Below, piece by piece: positions 51,869-60,466 of a stretch of 64,000 nt of DNA (its first letter is position 1; the number at the start of each line of letters is the position of its first letter). The notes below the pieces were generated by a model that was not told the DNA's origin, made no database searches, and worked only from the letters and a program-made list of their open reading frames with translations. The stretch is from Amycolatopsis japonica (GTDB lineage Bacteria > Actinomycetota > Actinomycetes > Mycobacteriales > Pseudonocardiaceae), in contig NZ_CP008953.1 of assembly GCF_000732925.1 (NCBI RefSeq), positions 7,185,001 to 7,249,000 of the forward strand. Reading direction: 5' to 3'. Position numbers and translations under genes: made by a program.

Positions 51869-52465
51869 TCAGCCCGCTTGGGTGTACTTGGTGACCCGCC
51901 ATCCCGGGTTCGTCTTGACGACGGTGACCCGGACCTTGGGGCCGTCCGTCGCGACCTCCACCTCCATCGACCCGGCGAGCGAGGAGACGACCTGCGGCTC
52001 CCCGGCGACCCTGGTCGCGGTGATGTTCGCGGGATCCACCGAGGTCATTTCCCCGGCGAGGTACTCCTCGGTGGTGTACGGCTTCAAGCCGTTCAGCCAC
52101 TGCTCGGTCGTCGTGCCGTCGGGATGATTCGCCCATGCCGTCACCCACTCCTTGGCGACCCGGATCCCGTCCTGGTCAGGTGGCGCGGAAGACGGCGGCG
52201 ACTGGGTGGTGAGCCTCGGCGGCAAGGTCGACGTCACGGTCACCGGCGCCGCGACGCCGGTTCGCGAGGTGGTCGTCGCCGAAGCACCCGGCCCGTTGGC
52301 CGTCTGTCCCGGTTTTCCGATGGCCTTGGGCAGCAGGATGCCCAGCGCGGTGAGCACCACCGCGAGGATCACCAGCGTGCCGATGAGGTGCCGGGGCGAG
52401 CGCAGCGGCCAGCCCCACAGTCTGCGGTAGACCGCGGTACGGCCGCGGTTGGTCCGGATCGGCAT
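51869..52465 (-). CDS. VirB8/TcpC-like membrane protein
   Basis: 198 residues. A short Arg-rich cytoplasmic N-terminus, one membrane helix (IGTLVILAVVLTALGILLP, about 28-47), a Ser/Thr/Pro linker, then an alpha/beta domain (about 100-198; VAKEWVTAWANHPDGTTTEQ... GWRVTKYTQAG) that fits the NTF2-like fold of VirB8/TcpC in Gram-positive conjugation systems. TcpC-like proteins form the membrane channel with VirB6- and VirB4-like partners. Three bases separate it from the VirB6-like stop. Family assignment is from layout and fold, so moderate. Confidence 0.75.
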   Translation of the reverse strand: MPIRTNRGRTAVYRRLWGWPLRSPRHLIGTLVILAVVLTALGILLPKAIGKPGQTANGPGASATTTSRTGVAAPVTVTSTLPPRLTTQSPPSSAPPDQDGIRVAKEWVTAWANHPDGTTTEQWLNGLKPYTTEEYLAGEMTSVDPANITATRVAGEPQVVSSLAGSMEVEVATDGPKVRVTVVKTNPGWRVTKYTQAG

Positions 52466-52468
52466 GGA

Positions 52469-54634
52469 TCACCGACCCACGGCGTGGTCTGTGTCCCGGA
52501 CTTCCTCGCGGACCTCCAGCCCGCGCGAAGGCCGGTACAGCACGAAGACCGGCTTGCCCGCGACGACCTCCGGATCGACCCGGCGAGGACGCGGCGTCGA
52601 CGGCCCCGCCTGCACCGGCACGGCACCCGAATAGTCCGGCGTGGTGTAGCCGCCGCCCGCGGAGTTCATCCGTGACGGCACCACGACCGGCTCCGGTTCG
52701 TCGCTCCAGCGCCGGTCGGCGACCGGCGAGGTGTCGACCCGGCGGCTCGGGACCTGGATCGGGCTCCGCCCGCCCGAGGTGAACATCGAGTCGCCCGGAT
52801 TGCCCGCGGACGGGTTGTACTGGCCGAACACCGGGACGCCTCCGCCACCGCCGGCGGGCAGCGCGGGCAGGCCGCCACCACCGCCGACCGCGCCCGGCCA
52901 CGGCGCTCCCGACCACGCCGCCGCGGGGCGGATGGCACCGGAACCGTTGTCGAGCCGCTGGGAGCTGGCGAAGATCGTCGCCTCGGGCCGGAACCGCCCG
53001 CCGCCGACCGTCGCGCCCACGGGACCGCGAAGGTCTCCGTCGACGACGTCGTCGGTGTCGCGGACGTTCTGCCAGAAGGCGTCCTGCGGGGTCGGTTCGT
53101 TGTTCTTCTTGCGGAAGCGGGAGAAGAGCCCGCCGCGCGGTGAAGGCATCGCGCCGCCGACCATGCCGACGGACATCTCGACCATCTGCCACAGCCGCCG
53201 CACGGGGCGCCCGACCATGAACAGCAGCACGGTGATGATGGCCGCCAGCGCCATCTTCGTCAGCAGGGACAAGGAGTTCCCCGCGGTGAAGATCGCCTCC
53301 AGCAGGAGCGTATGCACGCCGGCCAGTACCGAGAGCACCATCAGGTTGAAGGCGACCGCGCCGACCACCTTGAGGATGCGCTGCATGATCTGTGGCTGCA
53401 GCAACGCGATCAGGCCGATCAGCGGAGCCGTCAGCACGAAGATCCGGATCAGCACCTGGGCGAGCAGCACCGTCGCCTTGGCGAGCAGCTGGAACAGCGA
53501 GTAGAAGATTCCCTGGCCGAGCGAAAGGAATCCGGCGCCGACGCGGCTGCCGTCCTCACCGGTGAAGTACCCGGTCGCGGGGCCGAGTTTGGTGGAGATG
53601 TCCTTGAACGCCGCCTTCTTGGAGTCCACCAGCGCGGCGTCGGCGTCGCCGCCCTGCTGGATCTGGCTCCAGGTGAAGGCCCGCGCGTCCAGCAGAGGCG
53701 GGCCGTACTGGATGGCCTGCGGCGAATCCGGGCTGCCGAACTCCCCGCGGAGCCAGTTGTCGTAGACGACCCGGCAATGCAGTTCGGTCGGGACCCGGTC
53801 CCACGGCTGGCGCGCCGCGACGGCCTCCGGGGTCGCCTGGCACGGTTGCGCCGCGGGCGGCGGCGGTTCGGTGGGCGGCGGGGTCTTGGCCTCGTCGATG
53901 AACCCGGCCTGGATGTTGGTCGTGGTCTGCACGATCGCGTTGTCGATCGGATCGAGGAACCGCAGCAGCGCCAACGAGGACGCGGCCAGCCAGACCGCGG
54001 CGAGCCCGTACAGCGCCCGTTTGCTGACCGCGGCGAGATCGCCGCGCCAGATGTTGCGGAACAACATGATCGACATGATCAGCGCGGCCAGGCCGAACAG
54101 CTGGGCGTAGATGTTGTTGTAGACCTTCTCGGCCCCGGCCTTGACGGCGTTGTACAGCGGACTGAGCAGGCTGCCCTGCAACACCGTGTAGTGCAGCGAG
54201 TTCGTGGCACCGACGATGTTCTTGCCGATGTTGAACAGCTGGTTGCCCGCCCAGGTGTCGATCGTCGAGTTGGGCGAGGTGATCCCGGCGAGCGGGCCAC
54301 AGTCGGTTTCGAAGGTGTCCCAGACGTGTCCCGCGTACCCGTAGACGTTGTACGGGCTGCCGCCTTCGCCCTTGGCGGTGGCGGGCGGGTCGAGCGCGCC
54401 GACCATGCCCGCGCCGGGGCGTTCCGGGTTCGGTGCCTCACCACAGGCCGCGGCCGACGCCGCCGGAGCGGTCGCCACGGCCTGCAGGCCCAGGATCAGC
54501 ATGACGACGAACATCGTCGCCCGGCGGCTCGGTCTGGTCTTACCGGGCCGCGGCCCCTCTTTCAGGCGGCGGCGCAGCGCGTGCCAGCCGGCGGCGAACG
54601 CGAGCACGAACGCCAGTGTCAGCACTGTGTTCAT
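52469..54634 (-). CDS. VirB6-like polytopic membrane protein
   Basis: 721 residues. An N-terminal membrane helix and a second, signal-like helix (about 40-62) precede a Cys-containing external part. There are several membrane helices (about 175-250 and 370-490; LLAQVLIRIFVLTAPLIGLIALL, LLLEAIFTAG, AALAAIITVLLFMVG), then a long Gly/Pro-rich cytoplasmic tail. This matches TrbL/VirB6-type channel proteins of Gram-positive T4SS. Its start overlaps the VirB4-like stop (ATGA), and the tail ends 3 bp before the VirB8-like gene. Confidence 0.8.
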   Translation of the reverse strand: MNTVLTLAFVLAFAAGWHALRRRLKEGPRPGKTRPSRRATMFVVMLILGLQAVATAPAASAAACGEAPNPERPGAGMVGALDPPATAKGEGGSPYNVYGYAGHVWDTFETDCGPLAGITSPNSTIDTWAGNQLFNIGKNIVGATNSLHYTVLQGSLLSPLYNAVKAGAEKVYNNIYAQLFGLAALIMSIMLFRNIWRGDLAAVSKRALYGLAAVWLAASSLALLRFLDPIDNAIVQTTTNIQAGFIDEAKTPPPTEPPPPAAQPCQATPEAVAARQPWDRVPTELHCRVVYDNWLRGEFGSPDSPQAIQYGPPLLDARAFTWSQIQQGGDADAALVDSKKAAFKDISTKLGPATGYFTGEDGSRVGAGFLSLGQGIFYSLFQLLAKATVLLAQVLIRIFVLTAPLIGLIALLQPQIMQRILKVVGAVAFNLMVLSVLAGVHTLLLEAIFTAGNSLSLLTKMALAAIITVLLFMVGRPVRRLWQMVEMSVGMVGGAMPSPRGGLFSRFRKKNNEPTPQDAFWQNVRDTDDVVDGDLRGPVGATVGGGRFRPEATIFASSQRLDNGSGAIRPAAAWSGAPWPGAVGGGGGLPALPAGGGGGVPVFGQYNPSAGNPGDSMFTSGGRSPIQVPSRRVDTSPVADRRWSDEPEPVVVPSRMNSAGGGYTTPDYSGAVPVQAGPSTPRPRRVDPEVVAGKPVFVLYRPSRGLEVREEVRDTDHAVGR

Positions 54635-57585
54635 GCGGCGTCCCTGCCGGTGCCACCCTTGCCGGCGCGCGCGTGCTCGCCTTGACTCCCGTTCCCGTTA
54701 TGTCCATTTTGGACGGCGCCTTGCACTTCTCCGGTTTCGGCCGCCAACGGGTCCGGGGCGCCGAGCATCTGCTCATCGGTGAGGCCGACTTCGAGTTCGG
54801 CCGCGAGCTCGAGGTCTTCTTCGAGCTCGAAGTCGTCCTCGGGTGGTGTCGGGACGTACTGCTTCTCCTCCGGGACCGCGATCTCGTTGCCCGGCTTCGA
54901 CGGTTTGGCGTCGGGCGAACCCGGCGTGGTGTCCATGACCCGCCGCAGGTGTTCCAGGTGCGGGCCGGAGAAGTCGACGCGGATCCGCTCCACGCCGCCG
55001 GCGCCGTCACCGAAGATGAACTGCCGAGGCTCGACGTCACGCTGGAGATCGCGTTGCGAACCGGGACGGCGGCCCAGCGCCGCGACGACCTGTTCGTAGC
55101 CGACGCCGACCGGGACCTTCAGCAGGCGCAGCGCGTCCGCCTGGGCGTCGTCGTCGTCGAGACGGCCGACGAACACCGAGTCCAGCAGCGCCACGAAACC
55201 CTGGATCTTCAGGAAGTCCGCGGGGATCTGCGAGGAGAGCAGCACCCGGACGTTCCACTTTCGCGAGTCACGGGCGAAGCGGTTCATCAGCACGCGACCG
55301 GTCGGGACCTCGGAGAGGAAGAACGCCTCGTCGATCCAGACGCCCTTGCGCAGTTCCTTCGGCTTCTCGTAGACCGACCGTTGCGTCAGCCACGCGGCGA
55401 GGTTCAGCATCTCGACGCCGAGCGATTCCGCGTCCGTCCAGTACTCGCGCGGGACGCCGTCCTTCGGCAAGGTCAGCCCCGCCATGGTCAGCACGGTCAT
55501 CCGGTCGTCGCGGGTCTCGGAGTACGGGTCCGCGTCGGTCTCCGGGATGAGCAGCGCCATCCGCTCGCGCATCTCGTCGAGGAAGTCCGCGACGACGACG
55601 GCGTGCTCGTGGTGCTCGCTGGAGTCCCGGCGCAGCGCGTCGATGACCTGGCCGGGGTCGGCGTCGAACCGGCCGCCGACCGCGCGGACGGCGCGCAGCA
55701 GCACGATCCGGGTCTGCGCCATCCGCGAGACCTCGTACGGCAGGACACCGGTGAGGACGTCGAGCACGAGACGACGGCGCGTCGCGCCCGCGAGGGCCTT
55801 CTCCCGCCGCCAGGAACGCTCGGGGTCGTCCTCGTCCATGAAATGCTCGATCTGCGGCTCGGCGACCACCCGGTACGGGTTGAGGATGCCGGGCTGCGCG
55901 TTGAGCAGGTTGATCGGCCGCGCGTACGGCCGCAGCTCGGGCAGGTCGCACAGCCGCGACAGCGGGCCCGAGGGGTCGAGGATCGTCCAGTGCGCGCCCG
56001 CGCGGAGCGTCTTGTAGACGATGCCGCCGCCGAGGAACGACTTGCCGCCACCGAGGCCGGCGACCATCGCCGTCAGCCCGGAACCGTCGCGGATCTCCTG
56101 CGCCATCCACGGGTCCCACGCCACCGGGCGCCGGGTCGCGGTCACGGTCTCGCCGAGCAGGATGCCGCGGCGGTCGCCCACCTCGGCCGTCGCCGTCGGC
56201 ACCGCCGAGGACGCCCACACGACCGAACCGCGGCGCATGTACGCCGCCGAGGCCAGCGGCTCGCCGGGGATGAACTCCCTGGCCAGCGCGTACTGGGCCT
56301 CGGGATGCTCGACGGCGATCTTCGGCTTGTAGAGGTCGAGAAGCTGCTGGGCCAGGCGCAGCGCGTCGCGCTCCGTCGGCCCGGACACCGCCAGCCGCCA
56401 CCACGAACGCACGCGGGTGGCCAGCGCGGTGAAGCCCGACGTCATCTCGTCGTCGATCTCCAGCACCCGGCCCGCCTGGCGCGCCAGCGACTGCGGCGGC
56501 TCCAGTTCGTGCTCGTCGGTGTAGTGCTTGACCTGCGAACGCACCTTGTTCATCTGGCGCTGCAGCTCACCGGCGACCTCTTCGGGGCGCCGGACGTAGA
56601 TCCGCGCGGACACCTCGACCGCGGCGGGCAGCCGGTCCGCGTGCTGGATCCAGGGGTCGTCGACCTCGGGGATCTGCAGGCCGTGCATCTGGCCGACGGT
56701 GAGGACCGCGAGATGCCGCGAGACCCCGGCGTTCGACCCGGTGCGGCCGCGGACGGTGACCGTCGGCGCGTACGGCTCGGCGTGGAAATCCGCCGCGTCG
56801 GTGAAGCTGGCGAGGTCCTCGGGCTCCCAGGCGGCGCCCGGGACCGCGGGCATGTTGCGCGGCGCGGGCAGGCCCAGCGAGCACGAGCGGTGCATCAGCC
56901 AGGACATCTCCTCGGCGTGCACCGGACGGCCTTCGAGCCCGGCCGAGCCGATCACCTGGTCGAGGTGCTCGACCTCGGAGTCGAGCGCCGCCAGCTCGGC
57001 GTCGACGGCCTCCGGCAGGATCTTGCGCAGCACCGGGGCGGCGCTCTCGACCGCGCGGTCGATCATCCGCCGGGTCTGCACCTGGACGCCGAGGTAGACC
57101 TCTTTTTCGGCCATCGAACGGCCCATCAGCTGCTGCTGCTCGCCGATGAGGTAGTCGTCGAAGGACAACGCGCCCTGGACGTCCTGGGGACGGCCGACGG
57201 CGTTGTGCACGTGGGCCTCGGCCCACATGCGGATCGGGTACGGCCGGTTGGTCACGCGCAGGTGCAGCCAGCGGCCCTGGAGCTCCGCGTACTGCCCGGC
57301 GATGGCCGCGATCAGGTCGCGGCGCTGCGAGTCCGACCGGAACGACCAGCGCTGCGGCGCGAGCCGGTACCAGGCGTACACCTCATAACCGGTGCGTAAC
57401 AGGTGCCCGTCGATGCTTCGCGCCGCGATCGACGGGGTATACGAGGGTATGGCCGCCTCTCCGGGCAACCGCCTCCCCTTGCCGGCCTTCTTGGGCTGCG
57501 CGGAGCGGACCTGCTGGGGCGGGTTCCAGGCCCCTTGCTGCAGGTCTCGATCACGTTTTCCTCGGCTTCCGCCGCGACCGAACAA
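54631..57585 (-). CDS. VirB4-like T4SS ATPase
   Basis: 984 residues from TTG 57585, which has a strong GGGAGG site overlapping the upstream stop. The N-terminal half (about 1-480) has a PrgI-like/VirB4 N-domain character. The C-terminal ATPase has Walker A MVAGLGGGKSFLGGG (about 500), Walker B KGVWIDEAFFLS and a later sensor region (VRVLLSSQIPADFLKI). The acidic tail (about 920-960) is variable. VirB4 ATPases energise substrate transfer or pilus/channel assembly. The frame shows a P-loop without the usual TGSGKS, with GLGGGKS instead. Part of the same operon as the VirB6- and VirB8-like genes. Confidence 0.88.
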   Translation of the reverse strand: MFGRGGSRGKRDRDLQQGAWNPPQQVRSAQPKKAGKGRRLPGEAAIPSYTPSIAARSIDGHLLRTGYEVYAWYRLAPQRWSFRSDSQRRDLIAAIAGQYAELQGRWLHLRVTNRPYPIRMWAEAHVHNAVGRPQDVQGALSFDDYLIGEQQQLMGRSMAEKEVYLGVQVQTRRMIDRAVESAAPVLRKILPEAVDAELAALDSEVEHLDQVIGSAGLEGRPVHAEEMSWLMHRSCSLGLPAPRNMPAVPGAAWEPEDLASFTDAADFHAEPYAPTVTVRGRTGSNAGVSRHLAVLTVGQMHGLQIPEVDDPWIQHADRLPAAVEVSARIYVRRPEEVAGELQRQMNKVRSQVKHYTDEHELEPPQSLARQAGRVLEIDDEMTSGFTALATRVRSWWRLAVSGPTERDALRLAQQLLDLYKPKIAVEHPEAQYALAREFIPGEPLASAAYMRRGSVVWASSAVPTATAEVGDRRGILLGETVTATRRPVAWDPWMAQEIRDGSGLTAMVAGLGGGKSFLGGGIVYKTLRAGAHWTILDPSGPLSRLCDLPELRPYARPINLLNAQPGILNPYRVVAEPQIEHFMDEDDPERSWRREKALAGATRRRLVLDVLTGVLPYEVSRMAQTRIVLLRAVRAVGGRFDADPGQVIDALRRDSSEHHEHAVVVADFLDEMRERMALLIPETDADPYSETRDDRMTVLTMAGLTLPKDGVPREYWTDAESLGVEMLNLAAWLTQRSVYEKPKELRKGVWIDEAFFLSEVPTGRVLMNRFARDSRKWNVRVLLSSQIPADFLKIQGFVALLDSVFVGRLDDDDAQADALRLLKVPVGVGYEQVVAALGRRPGSQRDLQRDVEPRQFIFGDGAGGVERIRVDFSGPHLEHLRRVMDTTPGSPDAKPSKPGNEIAVPEEKQYVPTPPEDDFELEEDLELAAELEVGLTDEQMLGAPDPLAAETGEVQGAVQNGHNGNGSQGEHARAGKGGTGRDAA

Positions 57586-57588
57586 CGA

Positions 57589-58065
57589 CTACCTCCCGGC
57601 CCGAGCCGCGGGGCGGCTCCGACGCGCTCGTGGTGTTCCCTGAGCTCCGGCGCCGCCGCCGTAGCCGTGGTGCTGGTACTGCCGTCTCCTGCGGTGCTTC
57701 GGTAGCGGGCGGCTCGCCCGTACCCGGACGCGGGACGCGCTGGCCGCGCCACCCGTGCCCGTGGTCCGTTCTCTTGGTGTGTTGAGCTCTTTCGCCGCCA
57801 TCGCGGCCACGGCGCCCAGCGGACGCTCGTGGCTGATCTTGGCCGTGATCAATCTGGTGATCACAATTGTGGCGACGAAGGCCCAGGCGGTCGAGAAGAA
57901 CCCGAAGCTCCAGCCCGCCCACCGTTCGACGGTGAGCACGAGCAGGAAGACCGGGATACCGACGAGCCACGCGACGTAGCGGGCTCTCCAGGGAAAAGTC
58001 GCTTTCGGCGGGCCGAGCCATACGGCATCGACCCGGTAGACCTCGTCATCGGTGCGGATACGCAA
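57589..58065 (-). CDS. Small membrane protein of the T4SS-like operon
   Basis: 158 residues from TTG 58065, with GAGGG overlapping the stop of the gene upstream. Two membrane helices (about 30-75; YVAWLVGIPVFLLVLTVERW and the following FFSTAWAFVATIVITRLI) are followed by a basic, Arg-rich cytoplasmic tail. Position between a small pilin-like gene and virB4 is that of VirB3-like proteins, but the sequence gives no diagnostic motif. Confidence 0.72.
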   Translation of the reverse strand: MRIRTDDEVYRVDAVWLGPPKATFPWRARYVAWLVGIPVFLLVLTVERWAGWSFGFFSTAWAFVATIVITRLITAKISHERPLGAVAAMAAKELNTPRERTTGTGGAASASRVRVRASRPLPKHRRRRQYQHHGYGGGAGAQGTPRARRSRPAARAGR

Positions 58066-58074
58066 CGCGAGCCC

Positions 58075-58341
58075 TCAGCCTGTGAAGAGGCCGGCGATCC
58101 ACTGGCCCACGTTGACTCCGGCGCCACTCACGGCGAGGCCGATGATCGCCAGCGCGATCACGACACCGGCGAGTCGGCGCATGACACCCGCGTTGTCCCC
58201 TTTGCCACCGCCCAGCCACAACAGGAGGAGCGCGACGGCCAGCAGCACCAGGGGGATGATGTTGTCGATCAGCCAGGTACGGACGTTGCCGGTGCCGAGC
58301 TCGCCGGCGGCCAGCGTGTCGAGGGTGGTCAAGGTCATCAT
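58075..58341 (-). CDS. Small two-helix membrane protein, possible VirB2-like subunit
   Basis: 88 residues. After ~25 polar residues come two hydrophobic helices (WLIDNIIPLVLLAVALLLLWLG and RLAGVVIALAIIGLAVSGAG) separated by a short GGGKGDNAG loop, ending WIAGLFTG. Size and layout match pilin-like VirB2 subunits of T4SS. First gene of the minus-strand operon; a GGGAG site is 7 nt before ATG 58341. Assignment rests on context. Confidence 0.7.
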   Translation of the reverse strand: MMTLTTLDTLAAGELGTGNVRTWLIDNIIPLVLLAVALLLLWLGGGKGDNAGVMRRLAGVVIALAIIGLAVSGAGVNVGQWIAGLFTG

Positions 58342-58784
58342 CGCATTACTCCCGGTGCGCGGAGAGGGGGTTCGCGCGGTTCTGGCTCGGTGGTGCTTCG
58401 AACATCATGGCGTCACGAGGCGTAGTGGTCAAAGCGCGCTCTGTAGATGTCGTTTTGTCTACAGTTCACAGAGCGAGGCACAGCACCACGACCATCCTCG
58501 GTCTCCATCATCGTTGCAAGGGTCGTCTGGATTAACCCCGGCCACCCGTATTTCGCAGTGTGCGAACGGCCTCACTCGCTTGCGAGGCATCTTGCTCACT
58601 GTGAGTACGGGTCGGCCGAGGAGAATCCGGCCTCGACCAGTGTGACATGACTCGTTCGGTGGCTTCTCGCGAGTCCGCTGGGTGAGCACGCATTCCACAA
58701 AAAACGCGAACGCCGATCAAGCGAAAGTCACGCTTCCGTTACCCAAAGCGAAATCGGGACGGCCATTTTCACTACATAGCGTGA
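58342..58784. promoter_or_regulatory. Upstream region of the T4SS-like operon, with palindromes
   Basis: 443 bp without a credible gene. It contains CTGTAGA-N10-TCTACAG (58441-58464) and TTCGCA-GTG-TGCGAA (58552-58566), both perfect inverted repeats, and a CTCACTGTGAG near-palindrome (about 58589-58599). It presumably carries the operon promoter; the SCO6745-like gene on its other side ends here. Confidence 0.5.
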
Positions 58785-59648
58785 TTATCGGCCCGTCGAG
58801 AACACATTCGCGGGAAAAGCGCCGGCTTCGACGGCCTGGCGGCTCAAAGGCCCGCACAGCTCGTGAAGCCGTTTCGTCTTCTCTTCGCCGAGATGCTCCC
58901 AAGGCCCCGCCGAAGCCGCGTTCGTGGCGACTTCGAGCCGCTCGCGAAGATCGTTCCCGGCCTCGGTCAGGCCGCCCTGGTCATCGAGGACGCCCTGCTC
59001 GCGAAGCTTGGCCGCCGCGGCGTCCCACTGCTCGTCGCTCCAGCCGCGGGAGGCCTTGGCCGCCTCGGGCAGGAACCCCTTGCCGGTGGCGGTGTGCGAG
59101 ACGAGAGCGGCGAGCCCGTCGACCCCGTTGGCGACGAGCGCGGCGATGTGGCCGTCCCCGCGGTGCTCGCGCAACAGGGTGATGGCGTGCCAGAGGACGA
59201 GATGAGGCTCGCTCGGCCAGTCGAGGCCGGCGTGCCCGGCGTAGAGCGGACGGCCGTCGGGCTGGCAGCCGCCGGTCGCCTCGCGGGCGAGTTCGGCCGC
59301 CTCGGCGACCGCTTCGGAGCCGAGGGTCTCTTTGCCGAGGAGCCGGGTCAGCGCCGCGTCGACGGCTTCGAACCGGGCTTCGATGATCTTTTCGGGCGTG
59401 GCCAGCGTCCAGGCGCGCGGGATGTGGCGGGCGACCAGTTCGGGATTGAAGTTGTAGAACGTCGCCGCGACCACGCCGGGCCCGACCGCGCCCATCGGCG
59501 CCGCGCGGCCCGCGAAGTACGTCATGCGCCCCGGTCGGAGACCGGCGCCCGTGAGCGCCTCTTCCGTCTCGGGGGCGAAGTAGGTAAGGGAATGCAGTAC
59601 ATCGAACGTCCCGCGGAAACGTCCCGTGACCCGACTCGCTTCACCCAT
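58785..59648 (-). CDS. SCO6745-family protein
   Basis: 287 residues. It begins with a short helix-rich part and the conserved SLTYFAPETEEALTGAGL; then YFAGRAAPMGAVGPGVVAATFYNFNPELVARHIPRAW, the hallmark of the SCO6745-like family of actinobacteria; the C-terminal half resembles a winged-helix/MarR-like bundle (GWSDEQWDAAAAKLREQGVLDDQGGLTEAG). Function is not known to me. It has no signal peptide and stands alone between two intergenic regions. Confidence 0.82.
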   Translation of the reverse strand: MGEASRVTGRFRGTFDVLHSLTYFAPETEEALTGAGLRPGRMTYFAGRAAPMGAVGPGVVAATFYNFNPELVARHIPRAWTLATPEKIIEARFEAVDAALTRLLGKETLGSEAVAEAAELAREATGGCQPDGRPLYAGHAGLDWPSEPHLVLWHAITLLREHRGDGHIAALVANGVDGLAALVSHTATGKGFLPEAAKASRGWSDEQWDAAAAKLREQGVLDDQGGLTEAGNDLRERLEVATNAASAGPWEHLGEEKTKRLHELCGPLSRQAVEAGAFPANVFSTGR

Positions 59649-59727
59649 GGGGGCACCCTACCGGCAGGTAACTGGCGTGCGCAGATTTCGGCGTCGAATG
59701 GAGCAAGAGACCTGCCGCGGTGCCCGT

Positions 59728-59857
59728 GGGAGCAAGGGACCTTTGCTACCACTTGGCGGAGCAGGGGGGCGTGTGGTGACCGTGTGGATTTCGTTGCGTT
59801 GGGTGACCCGAAATCCACACAGTCCTCGCGAAGGGGAGCAAGGGACCTTTGCTACCA
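59728..59857. repeat. Two AGCAAAGG elements (copies 10 and 11) flanking a hairpin
   Basis: Copies at 59728-59750 and 59834-59857, same inverted orientation, frame a stem-loop with perfect 12-bp arms GTGTGGATTTCG (59782-59793) and CGAAATCCACAC (59809-59820). The set occupies most of the 292 bp upstream of the YbaB-like gene; no gene is supported in it. Confidence 0.8.
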
Positions 59858-59940
59858 CCCCCGAGACGACGCGGGAACCGAACCGGCTCGGCTACGTCAT
59901 ACTCCTGAAGACGGATCACCACAGCGCACGGGGAGCGACG

Positions 59941-60441
59941 ATGTCCGCCCAGATGGAACAACTGATCGCCCAGTTCGAGAACTTCCAGGCCAAGGTGCGC
60001 CAGGCCGAGGCGCGCTTCGCCGAAGTCGGCGACATGCAGGAGCGGATCGCGCAGGTCGAGACCTCCGTGACCTCCCCCTCCGGCGAGGTCACGGTCGTCG
60101 CCGGGGCGGGCGGAACCGTCACCGACCTCCGGCTCAGCGCGGGCGCCATGCGCCTCGAAGCGGGCCACCTGTCCTCGGTGATCATGAGCACCCTGCGCAA
60201 GGCCGTCGCCGGCGCCGCTCAGCAGCAGGCCGGGATCGTGGACGAGACGTTCGGCGAGGCGTTCGGCGTCAACACGTCGGAACAGGTTCGCGAGGCGCAG
60301 GCCGAGGCGTTCGGAACCGTCGAGGAAGAACCCGCGTCACAGCGGCAGCAACCGCAGCAGCCATCCCGCCCGGCGCGCCGCCCCGCCCCGCGGGACGACG
60401 ACGACTACTTCGACGACGGCTCCTTCCTGCGCCGCAGCTGA
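59941..60441 (+). CDS. YbaB/EbfC-family protein linked to an ESX-type locus
   Basis: 166 residues from ATG 59941 (GGGGAG upstream). Residues about 1-110 fit the YbaB dimer fold: MEQLIAQFENFQAKVRQAEAR, then SGEVTVVAGAGGTVTDLRLS, then a long helix. The tail is acidic and Gln/Pro/Arg-rich and ends FLRRS. YbaB proteins bind DNA; versions beside ESX (type VII secretion) substrates in Pseudonocardiaceae and relatives act as partners of unknown role. First of four plus-strand genes with short spacing. Confidence 0.85.
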   Translation: MSAQMEQLIAQFENFQAKVRQAEARFAEVGDMQERIAQVETSVTSPSGEVTVVAGAGGTVTDLRLSAGAMRLEAGHLSSVIMSTLRKAVAGAAQQQAGIVDETFGEAFGVNTSEQVREAQAEAFGTVEEEPASQRQQPQQPSRPARRPAPRDDDDYFDDGSFLRRS

Positions 60442-60466
60442 CCGAACCGACCGAGGGACTCCCACG

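Noticed and set aside
54616..57399. 927-codon open frame on the plus strand opposite the VirB4-like gene
   Set aside because: Antisense shadow of a GC-rich coding gene; Arg/Val/Asp-rich, no motifs, and it conflicts with a well-supported ATPase.
49645..58341. Integrative conjugative element
   Set aside because: No integrase, relaxase, excisionase, tRNA or att-like flanks in the window; only the channel part is present.
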